This document shows, one piece after another, positions 24,631-32,251 of a stretch of DNA of 64,000 nt (positions are counted from its first letter, which is position 1; every line of letters begins with the position of its first letter). A program made the translations under genes and the position numbers. Under the pieces are notes generated by a model. It was not told where the DNA came from. It did not search any database and worked only from the letters and a program-made list of their open reading frames with translations. The stretch spans positions 62,001 to 126,000 of the forward strand of contig NZ_JOGB01000010.1 in NCBI RefSeq assembly GCF_000719335.1, read 5' to 3'. The DNA is from Streptomyces sp. NRRL S-87 (GTDB taxonomy: Bacteria; Actinomycetota; Actinomycetes; Streptomycetales; Streptomycetaceae).

Positions 24631-24962
24631 GTCCGGCGGCTACCGGCTGGACCGGGATGGGCGGGAGCGGGCGAACTCGCTGACCGGATCGATCCGGTCA
24701 CCCTGGCGGCCCTCCTGTGCACCGAACACGGCCGCCACCAGCGCGGAGGCGCCGCAGGGGCGCGCACTCGGGCGGGGCAACCGCGCCCGCACCCGGCGGG
24801 AGCTGTGCGAACGCCAATGTGATCCAGAGTCCGCACCGTCTGTCCGTAATTCGACCGTCGACGTGCGACCCACCTTCGCATCTGCCAGGCTCGACGTGAA
24901 TTCACCGCCGTATACGGAATATGGCGGCTGTTTTGACCTTCGGATCGAAAGTGAGTGTTGTC
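24631..24962. other. Upstream region of the subtilisin inhibitor gene
   Basis: No gene. The promoter of the inhibitor gene is expected in the comparatively AT-rich part at about 24895-24955. Confidence 0.4.
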
Positions 24963-25388
24963 ATGCGCCCCCGCTTAGCCGCAGTCTCCGCCGCCGCCCT
25001 CCTCTGCCTCGCCGGCGCCACGGGCGCGGCCGAGGCGGCGCCCGCGAGCCTGTACGCCCCGTCCGCCGTGGTCCTCACCATCACCCAGGGGGACGACCCG
25101 GGCACGGGCACCGTCCTGCGGGCGACCGTCCTCAGCTGCGCCTACACCGCAGAGGGCACGCACCCCGACCCGCGGGCGGCGTGCGACGCCCTCAACGCCA
25201 CCGACGGCGAGCTCAACCGCCTTGTGTCCGCCCAGACTCCGGACCGGGCCTGCCCGCTGTACTACGACCCCGTCACCGTCACGGCCGATGGCGTCTGGCG
25301 GGGCAGCCGCCTCGCGTGGAAGCACACGTTCTCCAACGGGTGCGCAATGTCCGCGGCTCTGAACGGCAACGCGCTCTACGCGTTCTGA
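24963..25388 (+). CDS. SSI-family protease inhibitor, secreted
   Basis: 141 residues. The signal peptide MRPRLAAVSAAALLCLAGAT with an AEAAP cleavage region is followed by the mature inhibitor beginning ASLYAPSAVVLTITQG, typical of Streptomyces subtilisin inhibitors. All four conserved cysteines are present (VLSCAY, RAACDAL, RACPLYYDP, SNGCAMS). The reactive-site loop reads CPLYYDP where the reference SSI has CPMVYDP, giving P1 Leu and P1' Tyr. DGVWRGSRLAWKHTFSNGC matches the family's C-terminal part. The inhibitor acts outside the cell on subtilisin-like proteases. The ATG at 24963 is chosen because the signal peptide begins there. Confidence 0.93.
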   Translation: MRPRLAAVSAAALLCLAGATGAAEAAPASLYAPSAVVLTITQGDDPGTGTVLRATVLSCAYTAEGTHPDPRAACDALNATDGELNRLVSAQTPDRACPLYYDPVTVTADGVWRGSRLAWKHTFSNGCAMSAALNGNALYAF

Positions 25389-25473
25389 CGCTCCGGGCCC
25401 TCGCCGCCGCCAGCGAACTCCAGCGCGAGCTGACCTGCGACGGACTCCTGCCGAGGCCAAGGGAAACGTGTAT

Positions 25474-25526
25474 GACCCGCAGCGTTGTTCACGCATCTGA
25501 TGGCCGAGTGAACAACGCTGCGGGTC
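25474..25526. terminator. Perfect 19-bp hairpin downstream of the inhibitor gene
   Basis: GACCCGCAGCGTTGTTCAC pairs exactly with GTGAACAACGCTGCGGGTC around a 15-nt loop. It lies between the converging inhibitor gene (+) and DUF1330 gene (-), so it should serve as a bidirectional terminator. The loop-proximal TTGTTCAC/GTGAACAA is also found in the palindrome at 4352-4393. Confidence 0.8.
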
Positions 25527-25708
25527 CCCTCATAGGAAGCCCCCACGCTCCCGAGCCCACTCTGGCCGTTCGAGCCGGCGGGAAGGCCCCGGGGAACGGA
25601 GCTTCCTGAGCGGCCTGAGCAGGAGTGGGCCGGGTGGCGGCACCACCACGGGCCAGGACCCGAGCCGCCCTTGACCACCGTCTGCCGCTCTCTCCTGGGT
25701 GGGTGGGG

Positions 25709-26005
25709 TCAGTCGGGGAGGCCGGCCATGAGGTGGACGTCGACCTCGTGGCCCATCGTCTTGACCCGCCAGTCGACGAGCTCCTGGTACGCGGGCGAGG
25801 CGTACCAGTCGTGCGCGGACCGGTCGCTGGGGAAGGCCACCAGGGCGGTCTTCGTGAACGTGGAGGGGCCCTCCAGCCGGGTCGGGCTGTCGAAGGCGAG
25901 CAGCCGTCCGCCGAACGGGTCGAGGGTCGGGCCGACGTGGGTGAGGTAGTGGCCGAGGGCGCTGTCGGGTGTGTCGTCGGTGCGGACGAACAGTACGTAG
26001 TGCAC
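25709..26005 (-). CDS. DUF1330 family protein
   Basis: A 98-residue small alpha/beta protein (VHYVLFVRTDDTPDSALGHY, LDPFGGRLLAFDSPTRLEGP, SDRSAHDWYASPAYQELVDW) of the dimeric ferredoxin-like DUF1330 family. Biochemical role unknown. GTG 26005 is preferred as the start: it has an AGGAG ribosome site 6 bp upstream, and the family homology begins there. It is divergent from a MarR-type regulator, with two operator-like repeats between them, so it is the probable target of that regulator. Confidence 0.85.
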   Translation of the reverse strand: MHYVLFVRTDDTPDSALGHYLTHVGPTLDPFGGRLLAFDSPTRLEGPSTFTKTALVAFPSDRSAHDWYASPAYQELVDWRVKTMGHEVDVHLMAGLPD

Positions 26006-26078
26006 AGGCTTCTCCTGGTCGCTCCGGCGTGCCCGCCGAGGGCACGCACCTAGCTTCGAAAGGTCGCATGGCGAAAGT

Positions 26079-26150
26079 TTTGACGTCGAAGCTTTTGTTG
26101 AATGAACGCTAACGAGGCATCCCGTCGGAGTCAAACGGTTCGACGTCGAA
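26079..26150. promoter_or_regulatory. Two copies of TTNGACGTCGAA between divergent genes
   Basis: TTTGACGTCGAAGC (26079-26092) and TTCGACGTCGAAGC (26139-26152) lie 60 bp apart in the 167-bp gap between the DUF1330 and MarR genes. The second is a perfect 12-bp palindrome. They are the best candidates for operator sites of the adjacent MarR protein, controlling both directions. Confidence 0.6.
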
Positions 26151-26172
26151 GCATGCTGGTAGTCTCGGCGTC

Positions 26173-26685
26173 ATGCGCGACACGGTGGACGAGGTCATCG
26201 AGCGGTGGGACGCGATCCGCCCCGGACTGGACACGGAGCCGATCGGCGTCGTCCTACGGATCTTCCGTGCGTCACGGCTCCTCGAGCAGGGCATCAAGGG
26301 CTACTTCGACGAACACGGACTGGAGACCTGGGAGTACGACATCCTGGCCACGCTCCTGCGCGCGGGCGGCGGCAACACCCTCCGCATGAGCGACCTGGCC
26401 GGCGCCGCGATGATCAGCCCCGCGGCCCTCACCCACCGCATCGACCGGTTGGTCGCCAAGGGCCTGGTCACCCGCGCCACCGACCCCGACAACCGACGCT
26501 TGGTGCGCACACAACTCACCGCCGAGGGCCGCAGCGTTGCCGAGGGCCTGATCGAAGGTCATCTGGCCAACGAGCGAGAACTCATCGGGAGCCTCAGCCC
26601 CAAGGAGAGCCAGCAGCTGGCATCCCTGCTCCGCAAGCTGCTGATGCCCTTGGAGGACGACTCCCTTAAGACCAAGAACTCCTGA
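26173..26685 (+). CDS. MarR-family transcriptional regulator
   Basis: 170 residues. The winged-helix core is visible: FRASRLLEQGIKGYFDEHGL, WEYDILATLLRAGGGNTLRM, SDLAGAAMISPAALTHRIDR (recognition helix), LVAKGLVTRATDPDNRRLVR (wing) and a C-terminal dimerisation helix ELIGSLSPKESQQLASLLRK. It probably represses itself and the divergent DUF1330 gene until a small ligand is bound. The start ATG 26173 lies 21 bp after the second operator-like palindrome. Confidence 0.9.
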   Translation: MRDTVDEVIERWDAIRPGLDTEPIGVVLRIFRASRLLEQGIKGYFDEHGLETWEYDILATLLRAGGGNTLRMSDLAGAAMISPAALTHRIDRLVAKGLVTRATDPDNRRLVRTQLTAEGRSVAEGLIEGHLANERELIGSLSPKESQQLASLLRKLLMPLEDDSLKTKNS

Positions 26686-26851
26686 CGCGGCGGGGACACA
26701 CCACCTGCGGCGGGCGATCCGTCGGGCGTCCTGGGTCTCCTGCACCGAGACGCCGGGCAGAGCTCGAGGTGGAGCTGACCGGGAGGGGCCCGGTTTGGGG
26801 CCCGGGGCGGTCGGGGCCGGTCGACCCGTCGATCGGGGATGCGCCATCTGC

Positions 26852-26866
26852 CTGACGATTCGTCAG
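26852..26866. promoter_or_regulatory. 15-bp palindrome CTGACGATTCGTCAG
   Basis: A perfect inverted repeat (7 bp + 1 central base + 7 bp) 100 bp upstream of the secreted-protein gene at 26966. It is a plausible operator. The regulator is unknown. Confidence 0.5.
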
Positions 26867-26965
26867 CCGCGTGGCAGATCGATCGGCGTGGCCGACCCGG
26901 GTGTGCCACGGGGGCGGGGATGCTCGGCCTCGATCGCGCAGTCGAGCCGAAGGACAGCAGCCCCC

Positions 26966-27604
26966 ATGAAACCCATTCGGATGCGCGCGGCCGTGGTCTC
27001 GGCTGCGCTGGCGGCGATGCTGGTCGCCACGGGTACCGGCACGGCGCAAGGGCAGGCGCCGACCGCGGCACGGGTGGCCGTTCCTCCCGCGGACCACAAT
27101 TGCCTGAGCCCCGACGGAACCAATCTCAATACCTTCCTCGGGATCAGCGAACGGATCATCGGTCCGCCGGCCTGCCGTGAGGCGTTCGTGGGCGAGCAGT
27201 GGGTCAGGTCCTTCCCGAGCTGGGGTACGGCGGCCAGTGGAGACCGCGCACGCTATCCACGGGGATACACGCCCGCGCGGTTCAACCCGATGGACGACTT
27301 CGTCTCCAAGTTCCTGGGGATCCGGGTCGTCAACGACATCGGTACGGCACAGGAGCAGAGCCGCACTTTCGGCCCCGAGACCATCCGCCGGTTCGCCGTG
27401 TTCGAAGGAATCCCCTTCGCGTACTTCGGGTCGCTCCCGCTGTCCCCGCTCAGCGCCGGGGCGCACACGTCCACGGTTTTCATGCGGCTGAGCGCGGAGC
27501 ACTGCGACGGGCTGACCCGACGCAGTGACCTCAGCTGCCTGCCTGCGGGCGAGTTCCCCTACACCGGCGACACGCCGGTCAGGTTCTTCCCCCGGTCCTC
27601 ATAG
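26966..27604 (+). CDS. Secreted hypothetical protein
   Basis: 212 residues. The signal peptide MKPIRMRAAVVSAALAAMLV ends near GTAQGQA. The mature protein starts with VPPADHNCLSPDGTNLNTFL and contains four cysteines (HNC, PAC, EHC, LSC). Aromatic and Gly-rich segments follow: EQWVRSFPSWGTAAS, FVSKFLGIRVVNDIG, FGPETIRRFAVFEGIPFAYF, and a C-terminus GEFPYTGDTPVRFFPRSS. No known domain recognised. It has its own promoter region with a palindrome and is followed by a hairpin. Confidence 0.75.
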   Translation: MKPIRMRAAVVSAALAAMLVATGTGTAQGQAPTAARVAVPPADHNCLSPDGTNLNTFLGISERIIGPPACREAFVGEQWVRSFPSWGTAASGDRARYPRGYTPARFNPMDDFVSKFLGIRVVNDIGTAQEQSRTFGPETIRRFAVFEGIPFAYFGSLPLSPLSAGAHTSTVFMRLSAEHCDGLTRRSDLSCLPAGEFPYTGDTPVRFFPRSS

Positions 27605-27630
27605 CGCCGCCCCCCTGCGCCCGGCGTGCG

Positions 27631-27660
27631 GCGACGCTCCGCCCTGCGACGGGGCGTCGC
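27631..27660. terminator. Hairpin after the secreted-protein gene
   Basis: GCGACGC pairs with GCGTCGC 27 bp after the stop, with partial extension of the stem inward. Confidence 0.5.
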
Positions 27661-27787
27661 GGCGTGCGGGTCAGGGCCGGGGAACGTGGGTGACGGACAC
27701 GCAGTGCACTGCGACGTGCTTCCTCATCGGCGGCGCAGCGGCACTCTCCCGGCCGCCCCGGCACGGTTCGGTCGTGCCGCCTCGTGG

Positions 27788-28035
27788 TCACGGACCTGAC
27801 CGGTCCGCGCCGTCGCGCTGATCGTCGAGGTGAGCAGTCAGGTAGGGCCAGTACTCGGACCACCGCACCAGGTCGTCCGGGGTCAACGACCACCGCGAGC
27901 GTACGGCTTCGTCCGGCAGGAAGCGCACGCAGGTCCCCGTGGTCCCGTCGGCTTCGGCGGGCTGCAGATCGGTCACCGGGAGGCCGTGCTCATAGCGCTG
28001 GCTCCAGGCTCCGTCGCCAACGGCAGCTGCAGCTC
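27788..28035 (-). pseudogene. DNA gyrase B/topoisomerase IV B, short ATPase-domain fragment
   Basis: The minus strand reads GDGAWSQRYEHGLPVTDLQP, AEADGTTGTCVRFLPDEAVR. The sequence YEHGLPVTxLxPxxxxDGTTGTxVRFLPD is found in the N-terminal GHKL ATPase domain of GyrB/ParE. It is followed by unrelated sequence SLTPDDLVRWSEYWPYLTAH to a stop at 27788. The ATP-binding motifs and everything upstream are absent, so only a ~35-residue relic remains. Confidence 0.55.
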
Positions 28036-28091
28036 ACGGGCTGTCGGCCCGGGGGGCGCGCCCATTGGCGAACCCCGGCCAGCCTAGGTCT

Positions 28092-28133
28092 CCGGTCGTC
28101 CCCGCGGCGGCCCGCAGCCGCGGGGACGACCGG
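28092..28133. terminator. Perfect 16-bp hairpin
   Basis: CCGGTCGTCCCCGCGG pairs exactly with CCGCGGGGACGACCGG around a 10-nt loop, 79 bp past the stop of the beta-propeller gene. Very stable and most likely its terminator. Confidence 0.8.
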
Positions 28134-28211
28134 TCCACAGTTCGGGCCAGGGCTTGGGATCACGCCGAACACCGGCGTGGGTCGGAGCCGTAGGCTCCCG
28201 CCCCGGGTGGT

Positions 28212-30131
28212 TCAGGGGATCGCGTAGCCGAGCAGGGACTCCATGGTGTGGGGACCCTCGCAGTCGACTCGGGGGGATACGAAGTGGTCGCCGTTGCCCG
28301 GGACGTAGCAGCGGTAGAGCGGGACCGTCCCGGGTACCTGGCTGGTGCGGATGTGGCCGACGGGGCCCAGCGGGCGCTGGCCCTCGCATCCGGGGTCCCG
28401 GGTCAGGAGGGAGTGCCCGCCCACCTGGCACTCGTAGAGGCTGACCGTGCCGGGCCGTGCGCTGGTGTACAGGTACCACGTCGCCTCATGGGCGAATCCG
28501 GGTGGCAGAGCGCGGGAGGTGGCGACGTGGCCCTGGCTGGGGTTGTAGCCGCGGCGCAGCTCTGTGTGGGGCGGCGTCGTGGACGTGGTGACCTTGACGG
28601 GTGCGGACAGGGCGCTGGTGTTCGTGCCGTCGCTGGCGGTGATCCGGTAGGTGTAGGTCGCTGTGGCCTGGAGTCCTGTGTCGGTGAAGGTCAGCTGCGG
28701 ACGTTTCCAGTACATGGAGGAGCCGGTGACGGTGCGTACGGGGGTGCTGGAGCCGTTGCGGTAGACGCGGTAGGTCAGTCTGCTGTCGTCGTGGTCGAAG
28801 CCGGCCTTCCAACGGACGTCGACCTCGCCCCGCCGGGTACTGGTGGCCCTGACCTCCTGCGGCACCGACGGTGCGCCGGTGTCCGGGCCACTGGCGAAGC
28901 GGGTCAGGCCCTGCTGCGGCCTGTCCGCGCGGGTGCTGGTCGAGGTGCCGGTCACGTGGGTGAACTCACCGCCCACCCACAGGTAGTCGGTGCCGTTCCT
29001 GGAGGCGGTGGTTATGACGCGTGGTCCCACTCCCTCCCCGATCCCGTTGTTGGTATCGGGGGTCCAGCCCAGCAGCGCCGGGGCGTTGACCGACTGGGCC
29101 AATAGGTGCTGGCGCACGCCGTCGGCCTGCTGGGGAAACCCGTCGATGCCGCTGCAGTCGTGTGCGTGTGACGCGGAGTAGACCACGTTCTTGTAGACCT
29201 CGACCGCCTGGGTCGCGCCCTTGCAGGGGTCCCGCCAGCGCCGGCTGAAGTCGGAGAGGCTGATGGCGGTCCGGCCTTCGTCCTGGCTGCCGACGGCCTC
29301 GCTGGCGGTGTAGAAGCTGGTGCTGTCGGTCGTGATGTCCTTCACCACTGTGGAGGCGGCGAAGAATCCCACTGGATAACTCTTGGTCAGGGCTCCGCTG
29401 TTGCTGTTGACGACGGCGAGCGCGTGGGAGTCGGCGCCGTTGAGGTGGAAGAAGTCGCCGCCGAGGATGACGTTGTGGCCGTTCGGGGTGACGTCGACGG
29501 CGCGGCCGGGTTCGTCGGCGTCCGCCGTCCAGGGGCGCAGCGCACCCGAGGTGGTGACGGATGCGAAGGAGCGGCGGGGCCGGTTGGCGACGTTGGTGAA
29601 GTCGCCGCCGAGGTAGACGCTGTCGGCGGTGGCGGCCAGGGCCCGCACGGTGGCGTTCACCGACGGTCTGAAGCCTGGCTTGGGGGTGCAGGTGGCGATG
29701 TCGATGGCCGCCAGGTTGCTGACCTTGACGCCGTTGACGGCTCCGAAGCGGCCGCCTGCGTAGAGGGTCTTGTGGTTCGGCGACACCGTCAGCGCCCGTA
29801 CCGTCGCCGTTCCGCTGTTCACCGTGAACGACAGTGCGCATGACGTTGGCGCGCCCGTGGCCGCGTTCAGTGCCACGAGGTTCACTGCGGGCCGTTCCTT
29901 GCTGCCGGCCGGTGCACCTGGCGGTCTGACCGCGGAGAAGGTGCCACCGGCGAAGACGACCCCGTTCGTGTGGGCCATGGCCCACACGATGCCGTTGGTC
30001 TGCCATGTGGGCAGCGCGTCCGCCGTGATGGCGACCGGGGCGGTCAACGCGGCCGCCCGCGGCGCCGTCACCACCCCCGCCCCGACGAGCGACCCGGCCG
30101 CCACGGAGAGGACGGCCGTGTAGATCCCCAC
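28212..30131 (-). CDS. Secreted beta-propeller protein with Fn3 and C-terminal repeat domain
   Basis: About 639 residues. The signal peptide [20 protein letters not shown] lies after the chosen GTG 30131; an in-frame TTG 9 bp upstream also has a GGAG site. Residues ~35-400 form a beta-propeller with repeated [22 protein letters not shown] and [12 protein letters not shown] blades. A fibronectin type III domain follows at ~415-515 ([41 protein letters not shown]). The C-terminal ~110 residues are a tandem domain with [20 protein letters not shown] and [20 protein letters not shown], ending LLGYAIP. Such proteins are exported and may bind wall or carbohydrate surfaces; no enzymatic motif seen. 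A broken duplicate of the gene's last ~80 bp lies upstream at 30246-30326. Confidence 0.8.
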   Translation of the reverse strand: MGIYTAVLSVAAGSLVGAGVVTAPRAAALTAPVAITADALPTWQTNGIVWAMAHTNGVVFAGGTFSAVRPPGAPAGSKERPAVNLVALNAATGAPTSCALSFTVNSGTATVRALTVSPNHKTLYAGGRFGAVNGVKVSNLAAIDIATCTPKPGFRPSVNATVRALAATADSVYLGGDFTNVANRPRRSFASVTTSGALRPWTADADEPGRAVDVTPNGHNVILGGDFFHLNGADSHALAVVNSNSGALTKSYPVGFFAASTVVKDITTDSTSFYTASEAVGSQDEGRTAISLSDFSRRWRDPCKGATQAVEVYKNVVYSASHAHDCSGIDGFPQQADGVRQHLLAQSVNAPALLGWTPDTNNGIGEGVGPRVITTASRNGTDYLWVGGEFTHVTGTSTSTRADRPQQGLTRFASGPDTGAPSVPQEVRATSTRRGEVDVRWKAGFDHDDSRLTYRVYRNGSSTPVRTVTGSSMYWKRPQLTFTDTGLQATATYTYRITASDGTNTSALSAPVKVTTSTTPPHTELRRGYNPSQGHVATSRALPPGFAHEATWYLYTSARPGTVSLYECQVGGHSLLTRDPGCEGQRPLGPVGHIRTSQVPGTVPLYRCYVPGNGDHFVSPRVDCEGPHTMESLLGYAIP

Positions 30132-30245
30132 CGAGCGCAAACGCGCTCCTGACCTCTTCTCGCATCGTGCGTCACGACAGAGCGCCGACGCTGCTGAGCA
30201 TATACATGACCAGATTGGCCGCATTGTCATCACAACCCAATACTT

Positions 30246-30326
30246 CGATTCACCGGATCCCGTAGCCGAGCAGGTTCTCCGTGGGGACCCTCGCAGTCGG
30301 CTCGGGGGGATACGTAGTGGTCGCCC
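30246..30326 (-). repeat. Duplicate of the 3' end of the beta-propeller gene
   Basis: Bases here match 28215-28300 in the same orientation (shared CCGTAGCCGAGCAGG-type and GGGGACCCTCGCAGTCG blocks, then CTCGGGGGGATACG). Read on the minus strand they give [13 protein letters not shown]... and a terminal LLGYG-like end with a small deletion. It is the remaining tail of a second gene with the same C-terminal domain. Confidence 0.75.
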
Positions 30327-30420
30327 GCACGGCCGGATCCCCTTCCCGCGCTCGTGGGCATGCGCGGAGCGAGCCCTCAGGCTGTACACGGGAGGGACCC
30401 GGCCGTCCCGAAGGGGCAGG

Positions 30421-31365
30421 TCAGCGGGCGCCGGCCGTCCTCCGGCGGTGCACGTACGCCACGGCGCCGCCAGCGGTGGCGAGGACCGCGGCCCCGGTGA
30501 CGGCTACGGGCTGCCAGGACGTCTCGGGCGCGGGTATCGCAGGGGCGGCGGCGGCTGTCCGTGCCGGCCGGCCCTCGGCCAGGCCGGCGTACCCGCCCGC
30601 CAGGCCCTTGCGGTCGTACTCCGAGCCGGGCAGCTTGTCGCCGTACCGGGCGTGGACCAGCTTCTGGTAGGCGGCGAGGGTCATGGAGCGCTTTCCGCGG
30701 AGGCCGGTGGTCGCCTCCTTGTTGAGCGGCTCGACCATGCCACCGTCGGTGAGGCGGTACCAGGCGTGGATCTGCGGCTCGGTGAAGGCACGGCTCTGCG
30801 GGGTGCCGCGTTCGGCAAGGCTGACATCGTTGTCCCCGTCCCGGATGCCGGCCAGTTCCCAGCCCTCGGCGCCGACGTTCTGCGGGCCGCTTCCCCTCGT
30901 GGCGGTGTCCCCCTTGGGAGCGAGCAGTACGGCGGCGTTCCTGCCGTCGGAGGTGGTCACCCGGGAGGCCAGGTAGGAGAGCCGCAGTGCGGTCTGCGGG
31001 GTCGCCCGGGTCTTGCCGGCCACGAACTCGGGGCTGATCTCGAACATCGGCACCGGGTCCTTGAGGTCGAACCTCGGCGGCGCGCCGACCGCGGCGGGTG
31101 CGTTGGCCGGGCTGCCGACCGAGCCGCCGTCCGCGGCGGAGGCGGTGCCGGCCTGTCGGGCCGAGACCAGGAAGCGGGAGACGGTGTCGCGGAGCTGGTC
31201 GTCGCGGAGGGTCTGCTGGGCGGACGGGTAGCCCGCGATGCCGTCGCCCTCCGCGCCGTGTGCGGAGACACTGCCGCACAGGGCGGCGGCGAGGGTGGCC
31301 GTGGTGAGGACGGCGGCCCGTACGGCGGCGCGCCTGGCGCGTCGCAGGGTCTGAGTGGTCTGCAT
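30421..31365 (-). CDS. Secreted, C-terminally membrane-anchored protein, partner of the cysteine protease
   Basis: 314 residues. Signal peptide [20 protein letters not shown] to about residue 40. Mature part: [78 protein letters not shown] Pro/Ala linker precedes a single C-terminal transmembrane helix ([20 protein letters not shown]) and a short basic tail HRRRTAGAR, so the domain faces outward. It starts 14 bp after the cysteine-protease gene and is surely co-transcribed. The family is unknown. It could be an anchor, chaperone or substrate of the protease. Confidence 0.75.
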   Translation of the reverse strand: MQTTQTLRRARRAAVRAAVLTTATLAAALCGSVSAHGAEGDGIAGYPSAQQTLRDDQLRDTVSRFLVSARQAGTASAADGGSVGSPANAPAAVGAPPRFDLKDPVPMFEISPEFVAGKTRATPQTALRLSYLASRVTTSDGRNAAVLLAPKGDTATRGSGPQNVGAEGWELAGIRDGDNDVSLAERGTPQSRAFTEPQIHAWYRLTDGGMVEPLNKEATTGLRGKRSMTLAAYQKLVHARYGDKLPGSEYDRKGLAGGYAGLAEGRPARTAAAAPAIPAPETSWQPVAVTGAAVLATAGGAVAYVHRRRTAGAR

Positions 31366-31379
31366 GGTCGGTCTTCTCC

Positions 31380-32246
31380 TCAGCCCTGGATGCCGATGCG
31401 CGAGTGGGTCCACTGGAACTGGTTGTTGTTCACGTACGTGTTGTAGTTCCACCAGGTGTAGGTCTGGGTGGTCTGCCACGGGTCGCCGACCGCGATCATG
31501 TTGCTGGTGCGGTCGTAGCCGTAGATGACGTTCATGTGGCCGCCGCCGCTGCGCCAGCCGAATCGGACGGCGAACGGCCGGCCCGCGGCGATCTCGGCAG
31601 CGGACTCGCTGAACGAGGCGTTGCGGTAGAGGCTGCGGCCGCTGTTGCTCATTCCCAGCCTGGCCAGGCCGTTGGCCATGTCCTCCAGCGTCGCGGGCTG
31701 GTTGTTGCAGTTCACCCACGTGCCCTGGGCAGCGAGCTGGCAGAACTGCTCCTGGGTGACGTTGCGACCCCAGTACTTGGCGATGGTCACGCCAGAGGCG
31801 TCCCAGCACCACTGGGTCCTGACCTGCTTCTGCATGTCGATCCGGAGCGACTTCGCGGTCGTCGGAGTCGTCCGGGTGGGTTTCGGGTTCGGGTTCGAGC
31901 CGCAGACGGGCAGGGAGGTGGTGTTCTCCTGGATGAACGCGTCCGCGATGTAGTACGAGCCGGTGTAGATCCACCGCGGGTTGTTCTCCACGGTGTCGCC
32001 GGTGGTCCGGCAGGACATCCGGATCGTGTCGCCGACCTTCGAGGAGCCGTTGACCTGGGCCGAGAGGGACGGCTTGGCACGGTGGTTGACCGTCTGGTAG
32101 TGGCCCTGCCCGCCGGTGACCGTGCCACTGACCGCATCGGCCTGGGCGAGGGCGCCGAAGCCGAACAGCAGACCGCCGGAGAGGGCGGTGGTGATCCCGG
32201 CTATCAATGCTTTCTTGCGGGGGGACGTGCGACGTTTGTGCATCAT
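31380..32246 (-). CDS. Secreted papain-like (C39/C70-type) cysteine protease
   Basis: About 288 residues. The signal region MMHKRRTSPRKKALIAGITT is followed by an SH3-like beta domain (VNHRAKPSLSAQVNG, GDTIRMSCRTTGD, NPRWIYTGSYYIADAFIQEN). The protease domain contains QTQWCWDASGVTIAKYWG-type sequence (here RTQWCWDASGVTIAKYWG), with the Cys nucleophile in WCWDA. The catalytic His is in SGGGHMNVIYGYD, and an Asp in AVGDPWQTTQTY. This is the bacterial papain-like AvrRpt2/Peptidase_C39_2 pattern. The AAGGAG site fits the second ATG (32243) slightly better than 32246. An operon with the membrane-anchored protein downstream suggests joint action at the cell surface. Confidence 0.85.
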   Translation of the reverse strand: MMHKRRTSPRKKALIAGITTALSGGLLFGFGALAQADAVSGTVTGGQGHYQTVNHRAKPSLSAQVNGSSKVGDTIRMSCRTTGDTVENNPRWIYTGSYYIADAFIQENTTSLPVCGSNPNPKPTRTTPTTAKSLRIDMQKQVRTQWCWDASGVTIAKYWGRNVTQEQFCQLAAQGTWVNCNNQPATLEDMANGLARLGMSNSGRSLYRNASFSESAAEIAAGRPFAVRFGWRSGGGHMNVIYGYDRTSNMIAVGDPWQTTQTYTWWNYNTYVNNNQFQWTHSRIGIQG

Positions 32247-32251
32247 GCTCC

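Noticed and set aside
1..24700. Explaining all frameshifts in the left part as sequencing errors
   Set aside because: The right 39 kb of the same sequence shows almost none, several genes have independent lesions (including a nonsense codon at 16714-16716), and many are also truncated. Single cases, such as 737-739 and 8611-8616 in C runs, remain open.
30421..31974. An N-terminal extension of the membrane-anchored protein to 517 residues
   Set aside because: The extension overlaps the cysteine-protease gene in another frame. The ATG at 31365 has a signal peptide directly after it and lies just downstream of the protease stop.
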